NCBI GenBank assembly: GCA_040389965.1 | Contig: JAZJZF010000083.1 | Coordinates: 1 to 64,000 of the forward strand | Origin: UBA4416 sp040389965 | Lineage (GTDB): Bacteria; Bacteroidota; Bacteroidia; B-17B0; Aurantibacillaceae | Reading direction: 5' to 3' | DNA: 64,000 bases | In this document: one piece after another, positions 44,650 to 54,251 of the stretch | Numbering within the stretch: position 1 is the first letter of the stretch | Layout of the letters: every line of letters starts with the position of its first letter | Program-made: the position numbers and the translations under genes | Notes under the pieces: generated by a model | The model's database searches: none | Told to the model about the DNA's origin: nothing | Seen by the model: only the letters and a program-made list of their open reading frames with translations

Positions 44650-45063
44650 TTAGGAGAGTTTTTCTTTTCTCAACGCTAGCAATGCCAAAAAGATCCAACC
44701 TGCTATAAAGAACAAACCACCTATAGGCGTTATCGGGCCAAGTACCCTCAGGCCTTCTGCACCATACAAATTGCGGGTACATAAAAAATAAAGCGAACCC
44801 GAAAATAAGACGATACCTGTAAAAAAACACCAGTAGGCCCAATTGATAAATTTATGTGTGATGTGTTTCGATAAAAGAATTAGTGCCAGCATAGCCAGCG
44901 TGTGATACATCTGGTATTTCACGGCAGTATCAAACCCGTTCAACTGATCGGGAGTAATTAAGCCTGTTGGTAATTTACTTTTTAAATAATGCGCTCCTAA
45001 AGCTCCCAGCGCAACAGCCTTGGCTCCGGCTATAGCAGTTAAAAATAATTTTAAATCTCTCAT
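44650..45063 (-). CDS. DUF423 (YgdD-like) small membrane protein
   Basis: A 137-residue inner-membrane protein with four hydrophobic segments (about 5-27, 50-70, 75-95 and 108-132). The family signatures are visible: 'GALGAHYLK', 'FDTAVKYQMYHTLAMLAL', 'FSGSLYFLC' and 'LGPITPIGGLFFIAGW'. DUF423 proteins are widespread and have no established biochemical activity. It lies eight bases downstream of the DUF4476 gene and 17 bases upstream of the polytopic membrane protein gene, so the three could share a transcript. A shorter frame inside it on the same strand is a shadow and is not annotated. Confidence 0.92.
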   Translation of the reverse strand: MRDLKLFLTAIAGAKAVALGALGAHYLKSKLPTGLITPDQLNGFDTAVKYQMYHTLAMLALILLSKHITHKFINWAYWCFFTGIVLFSGSLYFLCTRNLYGAEGLRVLGPITPIGGLFFIAGWIFLALLALRKEKLS

Positions 45064-45071
45064 TGGACATT

Positions 45072-46169
45072 TTATTTAGAAATGAATTTTAAAAACTCCT
45101 GTTTTGTTTCCGAAAATTGAAATTGCTCTGCCAGGTCTTTTGCCTTGTCTTTATCAACAATAACAATATAAGCACATTTCAGGCATTCCAGCTTTTCCCT
45201 GTCATGTGTAAAGAGCTGAGTTATTTGTTTGGTTTGTTCGGTAGAAAGGCAAACGTTTACCAGGGCTCTTTTTGTGGCAACAAGCTTTTCATTTTCGTAC
45301 CCGCTGTTTTTTAATTTGGTGTAAAGTCCCTCAAAGGCTTTAGCATCAATGGCCTGAATGCATTGTAATTTCTGTTGTTTTACACTGTTTTCCTGCTCTT
45401 CAATAAAGGTAGTGTAATTATCTTTGATGGTTTGATACTTAAACACAGTATAAAGCTGCGAAATGTTTTTTTTATCGCTTACATGTAAGTAGGCCGGTTT
45501 TGCAATATTGAGCCTGTCAATTTCCGAAGGAAACGTTAATAATAGTTCCTGAAGTTGAGACGTTGTATAACAGTTAAAGGCAACAATATCTGTTACATAG
45601 CCTATTTGCCTGGCATCGTCATTAATGCTTTTCAGCAATTTGATGGCATAAGCCATATCTTTTTCATTAAGTGCTACCTCACATGTTTTTGTTTCTGTAT
45701 TATAGTTATTAAAAAAAACAGGCTTATTGTTATGGGCTTTATACAGGTTGCCATAAATACTATTATCTACAACGGGAGCTTTTTCTTTGGGAGCTTCGGG
45801 TACCGGTGGAGCAGGAGGGCCCGATAATTCGGAAACCGATTTAAATTCCAATACCAGCTTTTTACCATTGTAAACCAGTGCATAGGTGAATTCTTTATGA
45901 CTGTATTTAGGCTCGTTTACAAATAATACGGAATCATTCAGCTTCCATTCTTTGTTATTTATAATAGAGGCAATTTCGACCTGATGCCAGCCTAATTGCA
46001 GATCATATGATTTTACATTAGACTGGGCAATAGTATTGATCCTGGCTCTATCGACAGACAAAAGAAAAGGGTCGCCGCCAGCACTGAAAATAACTAATGA
46101 ATTAGACTGGGATTTTAGGATACATGCATTTAAAAGGGTAATAATAGCTATTGTGTATTTTTGTAGCAT
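45072..46169 (-). CDS. Exported protein with two DUF4476 domains
   Basis: A 365-residue protein with a signal peptide (about 1-20, 'ACILKSQS'). A small beta-rich N-terminal domain (about 22-115) is joined through a Pro-rich linker (about 117-130) to two helical domains near 165-255 and 265-360. Each contains the DUF4476 pattern 'K......A...L....CY/LTT.Q...LL..F......L...K.AY'. DUF4476 is restricted mainly to Bacteroidota and has no known enzymatic role. The gene is divergent from saccharopine dehydrogenase, with overlapping promoter elements between them, and precedes DUF423 by eight bases. Likely periplasmic or surface-exposed. Confidence 0.82.
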   Translation of the reverse strand: MLQKYTIAIITLLNACILKSQSNSLVIFSAGGDPFLLSVDRARINTIAQSNVKSYDLQLGWHQVEIASIINNKEWKLNDSVLFVNEPKYSHKEFTYALVYNGKKLVLEFKSVSELSGPPAPPVPEAPKEKAPVVDNSIYGNLYKAHNNKPVFFNNYNTETKTCEVALNEKDMAYAIKLLKSINDDARQIGYVTDIVAFNCYTTSQLQELLLTFPSEIDRLNIAKPAYLHVSDKKNISQLYTVFKYQTIKDNYTTFIEEQENSVKQQKLQCIQAIDAKAFEGLYTKLKNSGYENEKLVATKRALVNVCLSTEQTKQITQLFTHDREKLECLKCAYIVIVDKDKAKDLAEQFQFSETKQEFLKFISK

Positions 46170-46189
46170 GTAGATAAGTTTCCGGTTAA

Positions 46190-46209
46190 CAAATTTAAGG
46201 TTATTTTTG
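46190..46209. promoter_or_regulatory. Back-to-back -7 elements between DUF4476 and saccharopine dehydrogenase
   Basis: TAAATTTG on the minus strand (46190-46197) and TATTTTTG on the plus strand (46202-46209) are both exact TAnnTTTG boxes, only four bases apart. They lie 20 bases from the DUF4476 start and 17 bases from the dehydrogenase start. Clear -33 partners are not visible. Binding of polymerase at one would exclude the other. Confidence 0.45.
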
Positions 46210-46226
46210 CGATAGAAATTAGTGTT

Positions 46227-47558
46227 ATGAGTAAAATTTTAATTATCGGGGCGGGACGCTCTTCTTCAAGTTTAATACAGTATTTATTATCTAATGCAAA
46301 AGCAAACAGCTGGCATGTAACCATTGCCGATGCCAATAAGGCTGCGGTAGAAGCAAAGATCGCAAATTATAAAGACAATGCTACGGCTGTTGAATTTGAT
46401 GTGACCAATGCTGCTTTACGTGAACAATTAATAGCACAGGCAGATTTTGTGATTTCCATGCTTCCTGCCTTTATGCATGGTGATGTAGCCAGAGATTGTG
46501 TAAGACTTGGTAAACATGTTGCCACAGCAAGTTATGTAAGTGCCGATATGAAAGAGCTTGATGCGGAAGCAAAACAGAAAAATATTTTATTATTGAACGA
46601 GTGTGGTCTGGATCCCGGAATTGACCATGCATCTGCCATGAAAGTGATTCATCACATTAAAGAAATTGGTGGAAAAATAACAGGCTTTAAATCTTTTTGT
46701 GGAGGCCTGGTTGCTCCCGAAAGCAACGATAATCCGTGGGGCTATAAATTTAGCTGGAACCCCCGTAATGTAGTATTAGCAGGGCAGGGAACAGCACAGT
46801 TCATAGAAAACGGAAATTTAAAATTTATTCCTTACAACCGTATCTATACGCAAACCGAAACCATTGAAATGGAAGGTTACGGAAAGTTTGATGGTTACGC
46901 AAACCGTGATAGCATTAGTTATAAAGAACCTTATGGTTTAATCGATACAACTACCATGCTACGTGGTACCTTACGTATGCCAGGCTATTGCAAAGCATGG
47001 AACGTATTTGTGAAATTAGGTTTAACGGATGATACGTATAAAATTAAGCATGCTGACTCTATGACCTATACTCAGTTAATAGAATCGTTCTTACCTGATG
47101 GATCAGCCAATGCAAAGGTTAAGCTAATGGCGTTTATGGGGCCGGAAATGGATGATGAGGTAATGAGTAAATTAGAGTATCTCGAATTATTTTCGAATAA
47201 ACCAATCGTATTAAAAGAAGGCTCTCCTGCCGAATTATTACAGCACCTGTTGGAAGAAAAATGGTTACTGAAACCGGGAGATAAAGACATGATTGTGATG
47301 CAGCACCAGTTCGAATACCAGTTGAATGGTTTGCCTAAACAATTAAACTCTTCGTTGGTAGTTATTGGCGATGACGAAGTGCACACCGCTATGGCTAAAA
47401 CAGTGGGCCTGCCTTTGGCAATAACGGTAAAGAATTTCCTGACCGGTAAATTTAGATTGTATGGAGTGCAGATCCCTACAGTAAAAGAAATTTATGAGCC
47501 TTTGCTGGAAGAACTGGAAACCTTAGGGCTAAAGTTTATAGAGAAAGAAGTAATGTAA
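46227..47558 (+). CDS. Saccharopine dehydrogenase family protein
   Basis: A 443-residue cytoplasmic oxidoreductase. The N-terminal Rossmann fold has 'ILIIGAGRSSSSLIQYLL' in place of the classic GxGxxG. Residues about 120-135 read 'NECGLDPGIDHASAMK', the signature of glutamate-forming saccharopine dehydrogenases, which split saccharopine into glutamate and aminoadipate semialdehyde. The C-terminal domain (about 125-400) is of full family length. Bacteroidota make lysine through diaminopimelate, so a degradative role, or another N-linked amino-acid substrate, is more likely than lysine synthesis. The gene stands alone, divergent from DUF4476 and followed by a strong bidirectional terminator. 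I see no lysine-ketoglutarate reductase partner in the window. Confidence 0.9.
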   Translation: MSKILIIGAGRSSSSLIQYLLSNAKANSWHVTIADANKAAVEAKIANYKDNATAVEFDVTNAALREQLIAQADFVISMLPAFMHGDVARDCVRLGKHVATASYVSADMKELDAEAKQKNILLLNECGLDPGIDHASAMKVIHHIKEIGGKITGFKSFCGGLVAPESNDNPWGYKFSWNPRNVVLAGQGTAQFIENGNLKFIPYNRIYTQTETIEMEGYGKFDGYANRDSISYKEPYGLIDTTTMLRGTLRMPGYCKAWNVFVKLGLTDDTYKIKHADSMTYTQLIESFLPDGSANAKVKLMAFMGPEMDDEVMSKLEYLELFSNKPIVLKEGSPAELLQHLLEEKWLLKPGDKDMIVMQHQFEYQLNGLPKQLNSSLVVIGDDEVHTAMAKTVGLPLAITVKNFLTGKFRLYGVQIPTVKEIYEPLLEELETLGLKFIEKEVM

Positions 47559-47611
47559 CTTATAAAATGTTATTCTAAATAGTTACAACAAAGAACATAC
47601 ACTTATTAAAA

Positions 47612-47648
47612 AAAAAGCGGCTATCTGAATTTCAGATAGCCGCTTTTT
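47612..47648. terminator. Bidirectional intrinsic terminator
   Basis: GCGGCTATCTGAA (47617-47629) pairs perfectly with 47631-47643, flanked by an A run on the left and a T run on the right, so it works in both directions. It serves the saccharopine dehydrogenase gene (+) and the phytase-like gene (-), whose stop codon is at 47665. Confidence 0.9.
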
Positions 47649-47664
47649 GCGTAAGGCCTGTTAA

Positions 47665-50600
47665 TTATTGGGCTACAACAATTTTTTGAGGTAATACGTT
47701 TTTAGCTGATCTATTCATTAAATAATAAATGCCATTTGGTAAACCGTTTACGTTTGCCTGGTAATTATTGTTTGCATTTAAGGAGATAACTTTTAATTCT
47801 TCACCTAATTGGTTTACAATTGAAAGCATTAAATCTGAACTTGTTTTAATAATAAACTCACCATTGTTTGGATTTGGAAATACAGACAATAATGCCGGCT
47901 CGTTAGCTGCCAAATCTTCAATAGACGTACAGTTAGAAACAGATTGTGTAATGTTTGATGTGTTACTGCATCCGTTTGCGTTTTTACCTGTTACAGTATA
48001 TACAGTAGTTGATGTAGGAGAAACCGATACAGTGGTACCTGTCATATTACCCGGATTCCAGGTATAAGACGCAGCACCTGAACCTGTTAAATTAACACTA
48101 CTACCTGTACAAATTAAAGAATTACTACTGCTTGCAGAAACTGTAGGTAAAGGATTAACCGTAATAGCTTGTGAAACAGTTGCTTTACAAGTGGTTACAG
48201 TATTAGTTCCTGTAATGCTATAGGTTGTAGATGATGCGGGAGTAAATGCCACACCGTTTGATATACCACCCGTAAAGGAATACGTATTTGCACCGCTTGC
48301 TGTTATAGTTACCGGTTGTCCGGCGCATACTACTGTAGCACTAGGACTTACAGTAAGTGTAGGACTTACTGTAAAAGTAAGCACCTTAGTGTTTGAAATA
48401 GAAATACATCCGTTAACATTAGTCGTATATAATTCATACGAACCTGCAGTTTTAGCGTAGTAAGAAGAAGCGCCTGCACCTGTTATTGGCGTCGAATTAT
48501 TTTTCCATTGGTAATTTGTACCGGCCGAAGCAACCATTGTTAATTGTATAGAATCGCCGCTGCAAGCCGAAATGGTTGAACTTGCAATAGTAGTATTACC
48601 ACATAAATTTAATTTTCTGCTTCTTGGAAAAGAAAAAGTGTAGATGTAGCTTTTAACGTTATTGTAAGATGCTACACCATCTGAGTTATTTGAAATAAGA
48701 CCAAAATCATTATCGTTTGCAATAGCAATACAGGTATCATTAATAATAGTTATACCTTCTTCCTTTTCAATGTTAGGATCATAACCGTTAGCTATTAAGT
48801 CGATTAACAAAGTTTTCTTTACAACAGTAACACCATTTGCTGCTGCAGTAGTTGAATCCAATAACTGCTCAAATGATTTTGTGCCTGACGCGTAGATCAT
48901 ATGTTGTGTAGGATTAATAGGAGTGGCAGGTGTAATATCTACTAAATAGATTTTTCCGTACGACTCTGTTGAACTTTTACCGTGTTCCAGGATCAATACT
49001 TCATGATCGTTTATGGCAACGGCATCGCCTATATAACGCTTATCATTTTTAATACTGCTTAATGAGCCGCTTGCAGGAACAGCATCATGTTCGTAGCCCA
49101 GCATACGGGTGGTGTTAGTTCTTGTATCGATTTCAACAAAGCGGTGCAGACGTGTATTCTTTTTTAAGTTCACATCACTCGCAGGAAACAGGATCGTATT
49201 TTGTATAAAGCCATATACTTTTTTATTAGGCATAAATGCTACACCCTCAAATCCTTTGTTTGGATTTCTGAATTTAAAAATGGTATCAATAGCAATATCT
49301 TCCGGCTGAGCGCCTGGTAAACCTCCGTATGGAGCATAACGGTTTATAACCTTACCATTAGCGTCTGTATGCCAAATGCTCACACCATATTCTTCAGGGA
49401 TCCAAAAATCACTGTTATTACCATCTGTAAATCCTTCAGAATCTATGCCCCATATATCCGGAGATACAACTGTACCGTTAGTATCCGAAAGCGCTATTTC
49501 TCCGGTTCCACCGGTTTGCGCAGGGTTAATTAATCCTGAAGTAGAGGAATTGTTAGGTCTTTTTATGGTAAAAGAAGAAAGGTATATCAACGAATCGCCC
49601 TGAGCTTTAAAGCGCATCACATTTGGATTAAAAGCAGGCATAGCAAATAGCTTTGCTGTATTACTTGCTCCACCCATTGCTAAAGCATGGTTGTTATTAT
49701 TAGCATCTAAATTAGGTCCACGATCGGTAACAACATAAAATTCATTAGTAGTACCTTTGATATAATTTAATCCTGAAAAACCTCCGTTAGGAATGTTTAA
49801 ACCCTGGTATGTACCAATGGTTTGAGGATGTTTCCAGGTATAAGCTTTTGCAATGATCCCTGTATTTAATAAAGGGAAATTTTGAGCAACAGTCATTGTA
49901 TTTAAAGCAATGTCAGAAATACCATTAATGCCAAGTGTGTAAGAAACACCAATAGGCAAAGGCGCTGATAAGTTAAGTGTTGCTGTATCGCCGGTAGCAT
50001 TTAATGTGATTGAACTGATTGTAGAAGCCGGTGTAAATGTATAATGTGTAGTTGCAGTAGCAGACGCTGCTGTAACAGGCTCACTGAATTTTACTTTTAC
50101 TGTTGACCCATTAAGCAGGTAAGCATTTGATACTGCCGGAGGCGTTACATCGCTTGCAATAACAGACGTTATTTTAATGTCGTCTATTTTGTAGTTTGAG
50201 CTTGTTCCTGTTCTGTTAAAAGTATAACGTAAATAAAGCGTTGCCTGATTATTAGCGCCTGCAGGAAGATCCAGGCCGGAACCTGTTGCAAGACCCCAGC
50301 CTCCAGCTGTTGGTTCTGTATAAACAATCGGGGTATAAGTTACATTATTAGTACTCCATTCAAATGAGTAAGTAGCATTGGTATTATACCCGGCTGATGA
50401 TTTTCTCAGACCAAAGGATACATTGATATTACTGTAAGTTAAGGTACTTATTTGTAGCACAGCCGTGGAAATACCAATAGGAGAAGAAGGTTCGCTGTTT
50501 CCTGCAGTGTTGGTAAAAGTAACCGAGTTACCTTCTCCAAGGTATGCACCACCGGAAACACCTGTGTAGCCACTTGAAGGTGTGTTGGTACTGGTATTCA

Positions 50601-50760
50601 TGCCAATGCCAGTAAAGGTCCAGTTGGCGGGATTTACGTTAGCAACAGTTCCAAAATCGGTACTGTAAATAACGGTTTGAGCTTTTGCATTTAGGGTCAA
50701 TAAAATGCACACAAAAAGTGTGATGATGATCCCCTGATTTTTAAATAGTGGTTTATTCAT
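47665..50760 (-). CDS. Secreted esterase/phytase-like protein with T9SS type A sorting domain
   Basis: The ATG at 50760 (1031 residues) is preferred over an in-frame ATG at 50793, because it puts the signal peptide ('IITLFVCILLTLNAKAQ') at the N-terminus. Domains in order: a jelly-roll-like region (about 30-200), an SbsA-type Ig-like domain (about 200-295, 'DVTPPAVSNAYLLNGSTVKV'), and a beta-propeller of the esterase-like phytase family (about 310-720). The propeller shows 'EFYVVTDRGPNLDAN', 'GIDSEGFTDG', 'FWIPEEYG', 'NKGFEGVAFMPNKKVY' and 'GDAVAINDHEVLILEHG'. Three Ig-like modules follow, then a type A sorting domain ('LLSVFPNPNNGEF', 'LPNGIYYLM'). It would act at the cell surface on phosphate esters or other esters; substrate not shown. 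Confidence 0.88.
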   Translation of the reverse strand: MNKPLFKNQGIIITLFVCILLTLNAKAQTVIYSTDFGTVANVNPANWTFTGIGMNTSTNTPSSGYTGVSGGAYLGEGNSVTFTNTAGNSEPSSPIGISTAVLQISTLTYSNINVSFGLRKSSAGYNTNATYSFEWSTNNVTYTPIVYTEPTAGGWGLATGSGLDLPAGANNQATLYLRYTFNRTGTSSNYKIDDIKITSVIASDVTPPAVSNAYLLNGSTVKVKFSEPVTAASATATTHYTFTPASTISSITLNATGDTATLNLSAPLPIGVSYTLGINGISDIALNTMTVAQNFPLLNTGIIAKAYTWKHPQTIGTYQGLNIPNGGFSGLNYIKGTTNEFYVVTDRGPNLDANNNNHALAMGGASNTAKLFAMPAFNPNVMRFKAQGDSLIYLSSFTIKRPNNSSTSGLINPAQTGGTGEIALSDTNGTVVSPDIWGIDSEGFTDGNNSDFWIPEEYGVSIWHTDANGKVINRYAPYGGLPGAQPEDIAIDTIFKFRNPNKGFEGVAFMPNKKVYGFIQNTILFPASDVNLKKNTRLHRFVEIDTRTNTTRMLGYEHDAVPASGSLSSIKNDKRYIGDAVAINDHEVLILEHGKSSTESYGKIYLVDITPATPINPTQHMIYASGTKSFEQLLDSTTAAANGVTVVKKTLLIDLIANGYDPNIEKEEGITIINDTCIAIANDNDFGLISNNSDGVASYNNVKSYIYTFSFPRSRKLNLCGNTTIASSTISACSGDSIQLTMVASAGTNYQWKNNSTPITGAGASSYYAKTAGSYELYTTNVNGCISISNTKVLTFTVSPTLTVSPSATVVCAGQPVTITASGANTYSFTGGISNGVAFTPASSTTYSITGTNTVTTCKATVSQAITVNPLPTVSASSSNSLICTGSSVNLTGSGAASYTWNPGNMTGTTVSVSPTSTTVYTVTGKNANGCSNTSNITQSVSNCTSIEDLAANEPALLSVFPNPNNGEFIIKTSSDLMLSIVNQLGEELKVISLNANNNYQANVNGLPNGIYYLMNRSAKNVLPQKIVVAQ

Positions 50761-51022
50761 AGTTGAAGTTTTTCCTGCAAATATCTTTTGCAAACCAGGA
50801 ATCTATTTTAATGGAACATCATTAAAATATTATGACCACTACCTCTTATGTTACCTGTAAATCATAAAGGTGTATAGAAGACCTTAAGAGTGGTTAATGT
50901 TTAATTTACATAGGGCTGATTGTTAATAAGGTGTTGACGATAAAATGGGTCGTTTTAACGTTTTTCTGGCTCAATTGGGGCTATTTTTTTATACATTTAT
51001 CGAACTTAAAAAAAATAAAACC

Positions 51023-53695
51023 ATGATGAAAAAATTACTTACGATTAAAAACACCGTTACTTGCCTGACGACGTTTTGTTTTGCCATGATAGCAAATGAA
51101 ACTCACGCTCAGTTTACTGCCGGTAACCTTGTTGTATTACAAGCCGGTGACGGCTCTACTGCTTTGTCTAATACAGGAAATGCAGTTATTTTAAAAGAAT
51201 TTTCAACAACCGGAGTACCCGGTTATAGCGTTGCAGTGCCTACTTCCAGCGCTACAGGCTTAGTAGTTTTAGGAAATTCAACGGCTGAAGGCTTATTAAC
51301 ACGTTCTTCAAACGGACAGAAATTAGTACTGTCAGGATATGCAGGAACATACACATCAAGCATTGCTTCTGCATCAGGTACTTTAGTGCCAAGGGTAATA
51401 GGAACAGTGGATGCAGCGGGAACGTTTACACGCGTAGCATCGAGCACTTCTTTTTACTCGGGAGGTAATATCCGTAGTGCCGCTTCTGATGGTATTGGTA
51501 ATTACTGGGCTAACGGCTCTAATAACGGGACAGCTTATTTTGGAACAACAGCAGCTGCCTCTTCTATTCAAACTACCATTTCCAATGCAAGAGCATTGTC
51601 TATACAAGCCGGTGATCTTGCCTTTTCAACAGGTTCAGGCGTACCGGGAATTTATGTCGTAAACACTATAGGAAGCGGAACCACTACAGTGCCGGCGTCA
51701 ACCATTACATTGGTTGTGCCAACAGGCACACTTACCAGTCCTTATCAGTTTGCTATTGCCCCATCTCTTACTTACGGTTATGTTGCTGATGATAGAAGTA
51801 CATCATCAGGTGGAGGTATTCAGAAATGGACATTCAACGGTACAGCCTGGACATTGGCTTATACCTTTGCTACCAGCACCAATACAGCTGTTACAACAGG
51901 TGCAAGGGGTTTAGTGGTAGATTTTAGCGGCACTAATCCTGTTCTTTATGCTACATCCGCTGAAACCAGCAGCAACCGTTTAATCTCTATCGTGGATGGT
52001 GGTTCTGTAGTAACATCTACCATTACAACATTAGCAACAGCAACAACATCCAATACTATTTTTAGAGGTTTGGCCTTCTCTCCAACTTCAAGTTGTACAA
52101 GTCCTTCAATAACAGCAATCGCTGCAGCTTCTCCTATTTGTTCTAACCAGGCGCTTAACCTAACATCAAGTGCTACAGGTACCGGTCCGTTAAGTTATTC
52201 ATGGTTTGGTACAGGGACTTTCAGTTCATCATCTACTATTAGCAGTCCTACAGTTACAGGAGCAGCATCAGGAGCTTATACACTGGCTGTAACCAATAGT
52301 TGTGGTACGGCTACCGCTGTTGTTACCGCAACAGTAAATCCAACACCTACTATTACAGTAAATGGCTCTTCTATCTGTTCAGGTGGTTCAGCTACACTTA
52401 CTGCTACCGGTGCTGCAAGTTATTCATGGTCTCCTGCCGGTACCTTAAGTGCTTCTACAGGATCTACGGTTACAGCTAACCCTACTTCAACAACAGTTTA
52501 TACAATTACCGGTACTGCCGGAAGTTGTACAAACACAGCACAATCAACCGTAAACGTTATTGCATCTCCTACTTTAGCAGTAAATTCTGTTTCTATATGT
52601 GCAGGTGCTACTACTACTTTAACAGCTAGTGGTGTTTCTACTTATACATGGACTTCTCCTGTATCAAACAATGCTTCTGTATCTGTTAATCCAACATCTA
52701 CTACTGTTTATACTGTAAGTGGCAGTGCTTCAGGTTGTGCAGGTACATTCAGTGCTACAGGAACAGTATCTGTAACGCCATTGCCTACTTTAACCATTAC
52801 ACCTGCCAGTGCTACTATTTGTGCGGGCCAGGCTACTACGTTAACGGTTTCCGGTGTTACTTCACAGGTATGGGCACCAGGCTCTCAAACCACAACAGCA
52901 ATATCTGTAACGCCAACTACTACTATTACCTATACAGTTAACGGTTCTAACGCAGGTTGTGCTAATAGCAAAACGGTAACAGTTACCGTTAATCCTTTAC
53001 CAACTGTTACCTCTACTTCAGCATCGATTTGCGTTGGTAAAACAACTACATTAACAGCTTCAGGAACAGCAACATCTTATTCATGGAACCCGTCAGGTGT
53101 AACAACTAACACAATATCCGTAGCTGCGGCTACTGCCGGCTTTTTTACTTTTACAGTTACCGGAACATCTTCACTGGGCTGTAGCAAATCTATCACTACC
53201 AATTTAATTGGTATTCCAAATCCTACCATTAATATCACGGCAACACCAAGCGTTATCTGTAACGGACAATCAGTTACTTTAACTGCAAATGGAGCGAGTA
53301 CTTATACATGGACAGGTGGAGTAGTTAATGGAACGCCATTTTCGCCAACAACTACGGCTACTTATTCTGTAATAGGAACAAGTGCTATTGGTTCTTGTAC
53401 TGCCAGTGCAGCTAAAACAGTAACGGTAAATACTTGTACAGGTATCCAGGAAAATCAAAATACAATTGTATTTAATGTATTCCCTAATCCTAGCACTGGT
53501 AACTTTACAGTACAATCTTCTGCTTTCCCTGCAGTACTTGTCATGTACGATGTTACAGGTAAACAAGTGATCCGTAAAGAGATCACGGAAATGGAAACTT
53601 CTGTTAACGTTTCTCAGTTAAACAACGGAGTGTATTATATATCCTTAACTGCTGAAAGCGGTTCTGTAAATTATAAAATGTTGATTGCCAAATAA
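51023..53695 (+). CDS. Secreted Ig-repeat protein with T9SS type A sorting domain
   Basis: The ATG at 51023 is preferred over one 26 codons upstream (50945), since the signal peptide ('TCLTTFCFAMIANETHAQ') then starts normally; this gives 890 residues. Residues about 30-345 form a propeller-like beta domain ('LVVLQAGDGSTALSNTGNAV', 'KWTFNGTAWTLAYTF'). About six Ig-like repeats follow (350-800, 'ICAGATTTLTASGVSTYTW', 'NPTSTTVYTVSG'), then a type A sorting domain ('FNVFPNPSTGNF', 'YDVTGKQVIRKE', 'LNNGVYYISL'). It is divergent from the phytase-like cargo gene across a 262-base spacer, in which I see AT-rich sequence but no promoter good enough to name. No enzymatic motif is visible; probably structural or adhesive. 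Confidence 0.85.
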   Translation: MMKKLLTIKNTVTCLTTFCFAMIANETHAQFTAGNLVVLQAGDGSTALSNTGNAVILKEFSTTGVPGYSVAVPTSSATGLVVLGNSTAEGLLTRSSNGQKLVLSGYAGTYTSSIASASGTLVPRVIGTVDAAGTFTRVASSTSFYSGGNIRSAASDGIGNYWANGSNNGTAYFGTTAAASSIQTTISNARALSIQAGDLAFSTGSGVPGIYVVNTIGSGTTTVPASTITLVVPTGTLTSPYQFAIAPSLTYGYVADDRSTSSGGGIQKWTFNGTAWTLAYTFATSTNTAVTTGARGLVVDFSGTNPVLYATSAETSSNRLISIVDGGSVVTSTITTLATATTSNTIFRGLAFSPTSSCTSPSITAIAAASPICSNQALNLTSSATGTGPLSYSWFGTGTFSSSSTISSPTVTGAASGAYTLAVTNSCGTATAVVTATVNPTPTITVNGSSICSGGSATLTATGAASYSWSPAGTLSASTGSTVTANPTSTTVYTITGTAGSCTNTAQSTVNVIASPTLAVNSVSICAGATTTLTASGVSTYTWTSPVSNNASVSVNPTSTTVYTVSGSASGCAGTFSATGTVSVTPLPTLTITPASATICAGQATTLTVSGVTSQVWAPGSQTTTAISVTPTTTITYTVNGSNAGCANSKTVTVTVNPLPTVTSTSASICVGKTTTLTASGTATSYSWNPSGVTTNTISVAAATAGFFTFTVTGTSSLGCSKSITTNLIGIPNPTINITATPSVICNGQSVTLTANGASTYTWTGGVVNGTPFSPTTTATYSVIGTSAIGSCTASAAKTVTVNTCTGIQENQNTIVFNVFPNPSTGNFTVQSSAFPAVLVMYDVTGKQVIRKEITEMETSVNVSQLNNGVYYISLTAESGSVNYKMLIAK

Positions 53696-53713
53696 TGCAA
53701 TTTGCTCAAATAG

Positions 53714-53745
53714 AAAAGTCCCGTCAATTGGCGGGACTTTTTTTA
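53714..53745. terminator. Intrinsic terminator between the Ig-repeat gene and ruvX
   Basis: AAAAGTCCCG (53714-53723) pairs with CGGGACTTTT (53732-53741) around an eight-base loop, followed by more T on the plus strand. The A run before the left arm lets it also end the convergent ruvX transcript. Confidence 0.88.
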
Positions 53746-53762
53746 TGAAATAAATCGAAAAA

Positions 53763-54203
53763 TTATTTGCCGGTAAATGACAGGTAATCCTGTAAAAGAA
53801 TGGTGGCACTTACCATTTTAATGTTCCTNNNNNNNNNNATATCAACCGTTTCTTTGTTGGCACGGTCTTTCTTTTTTAAACCACCCATTAACATGGTTTG
53901 ATGGGCCAGGGCAGAGGTAAAGCGCTCGTCGTAACGCGCAATTTTTATCGTAGGAAACTTCCTGGTTAAATGAGTCACAAAAGGATCGATGTACCTTGCG
54001 CTATCGGAGGCTTCATTCTGAAGTGTCTTTGGTTCTCCTACAACAATGCACTCAACGGTTTCCTTTTTCAGATAATCTTCTAAAAATGCAATAAGGTCTT
54101 TACTATGAACCGTTGTAAGGCCTGAAGCAATAATCTGTAGGGGATCTGTAACCGCAATGCCTACACGTTTACTTCCATAATCTATTGCCATAATTCTTGC
54201 CAT
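53763..54203 (-). CDS. ruvX: RuvX (YqgF-family) nuclease
   Basis: A YqgF-fold protein of about 146 residues, close to the family's usual length. It shows 'RIMAIDYGSKRVGIAVTD' with Asp8, 'CIVVGEPKTL' and 'IARYDERFTS'. The third conserved acid is Asp121 in 'NKETVD', and the closing motif is 'VSATILLQDYL'. RuvX/YqgF proteins are annotated as putative Holliday-junction resolvases and take part in 16S rRNA 5'-end maturation (YqgF in Escherichia coli). Ten Ns (53829-53838) interrupt the codons right after Asp121. Homologues have only one or two residues between that Asp and the Ser-Ala-Thr, so the gap has probably inserted false sequence. The gene is divergent from the membrane-protein cluster and shares the downstream terminator. 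Confidence 0.93.
   Translation of the reverse strand: MARIMAIDYGSKRVGIAVTDPLQIIASGLTTVHSKDLIAFLEDYLKKETVECIVVGEPKTLQNEASDSARYIDPFVTHLTRKFPTIKIARYDERFTSALAHQTMLMGGLKKKDRANKETVDXXXXRNIKMVSATILLQDYLSFTGK
53829..53838. other. Assembly gap (10 N) inside ruvX
   Basis: Ten N in the conserved C-terminal part of ruvX, flanked by AT-rich bases. Family alignment knowledge suggests little or no real sequence is missing here; see findings. Confidence 0.97.
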
Positions 54204-54251
54204 ATGGTAAAAGTAGGCATAAACTTTTTTATAAAAAATCGTTAAAAGGAG

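Noticed and set aside
44642..44842. A 66-codon frame overlapping the DUF423 gene on the same strand
   Set aside because: It is an out-of-frame shadow of a well-recognised family member.
50945..51022. A 26-codon upstream extension of the Ig-repeat T9SS gene
   Set aside because: It would place a long non-signal segment before a normal signal peptide; the ATG at 51023 is the better start.
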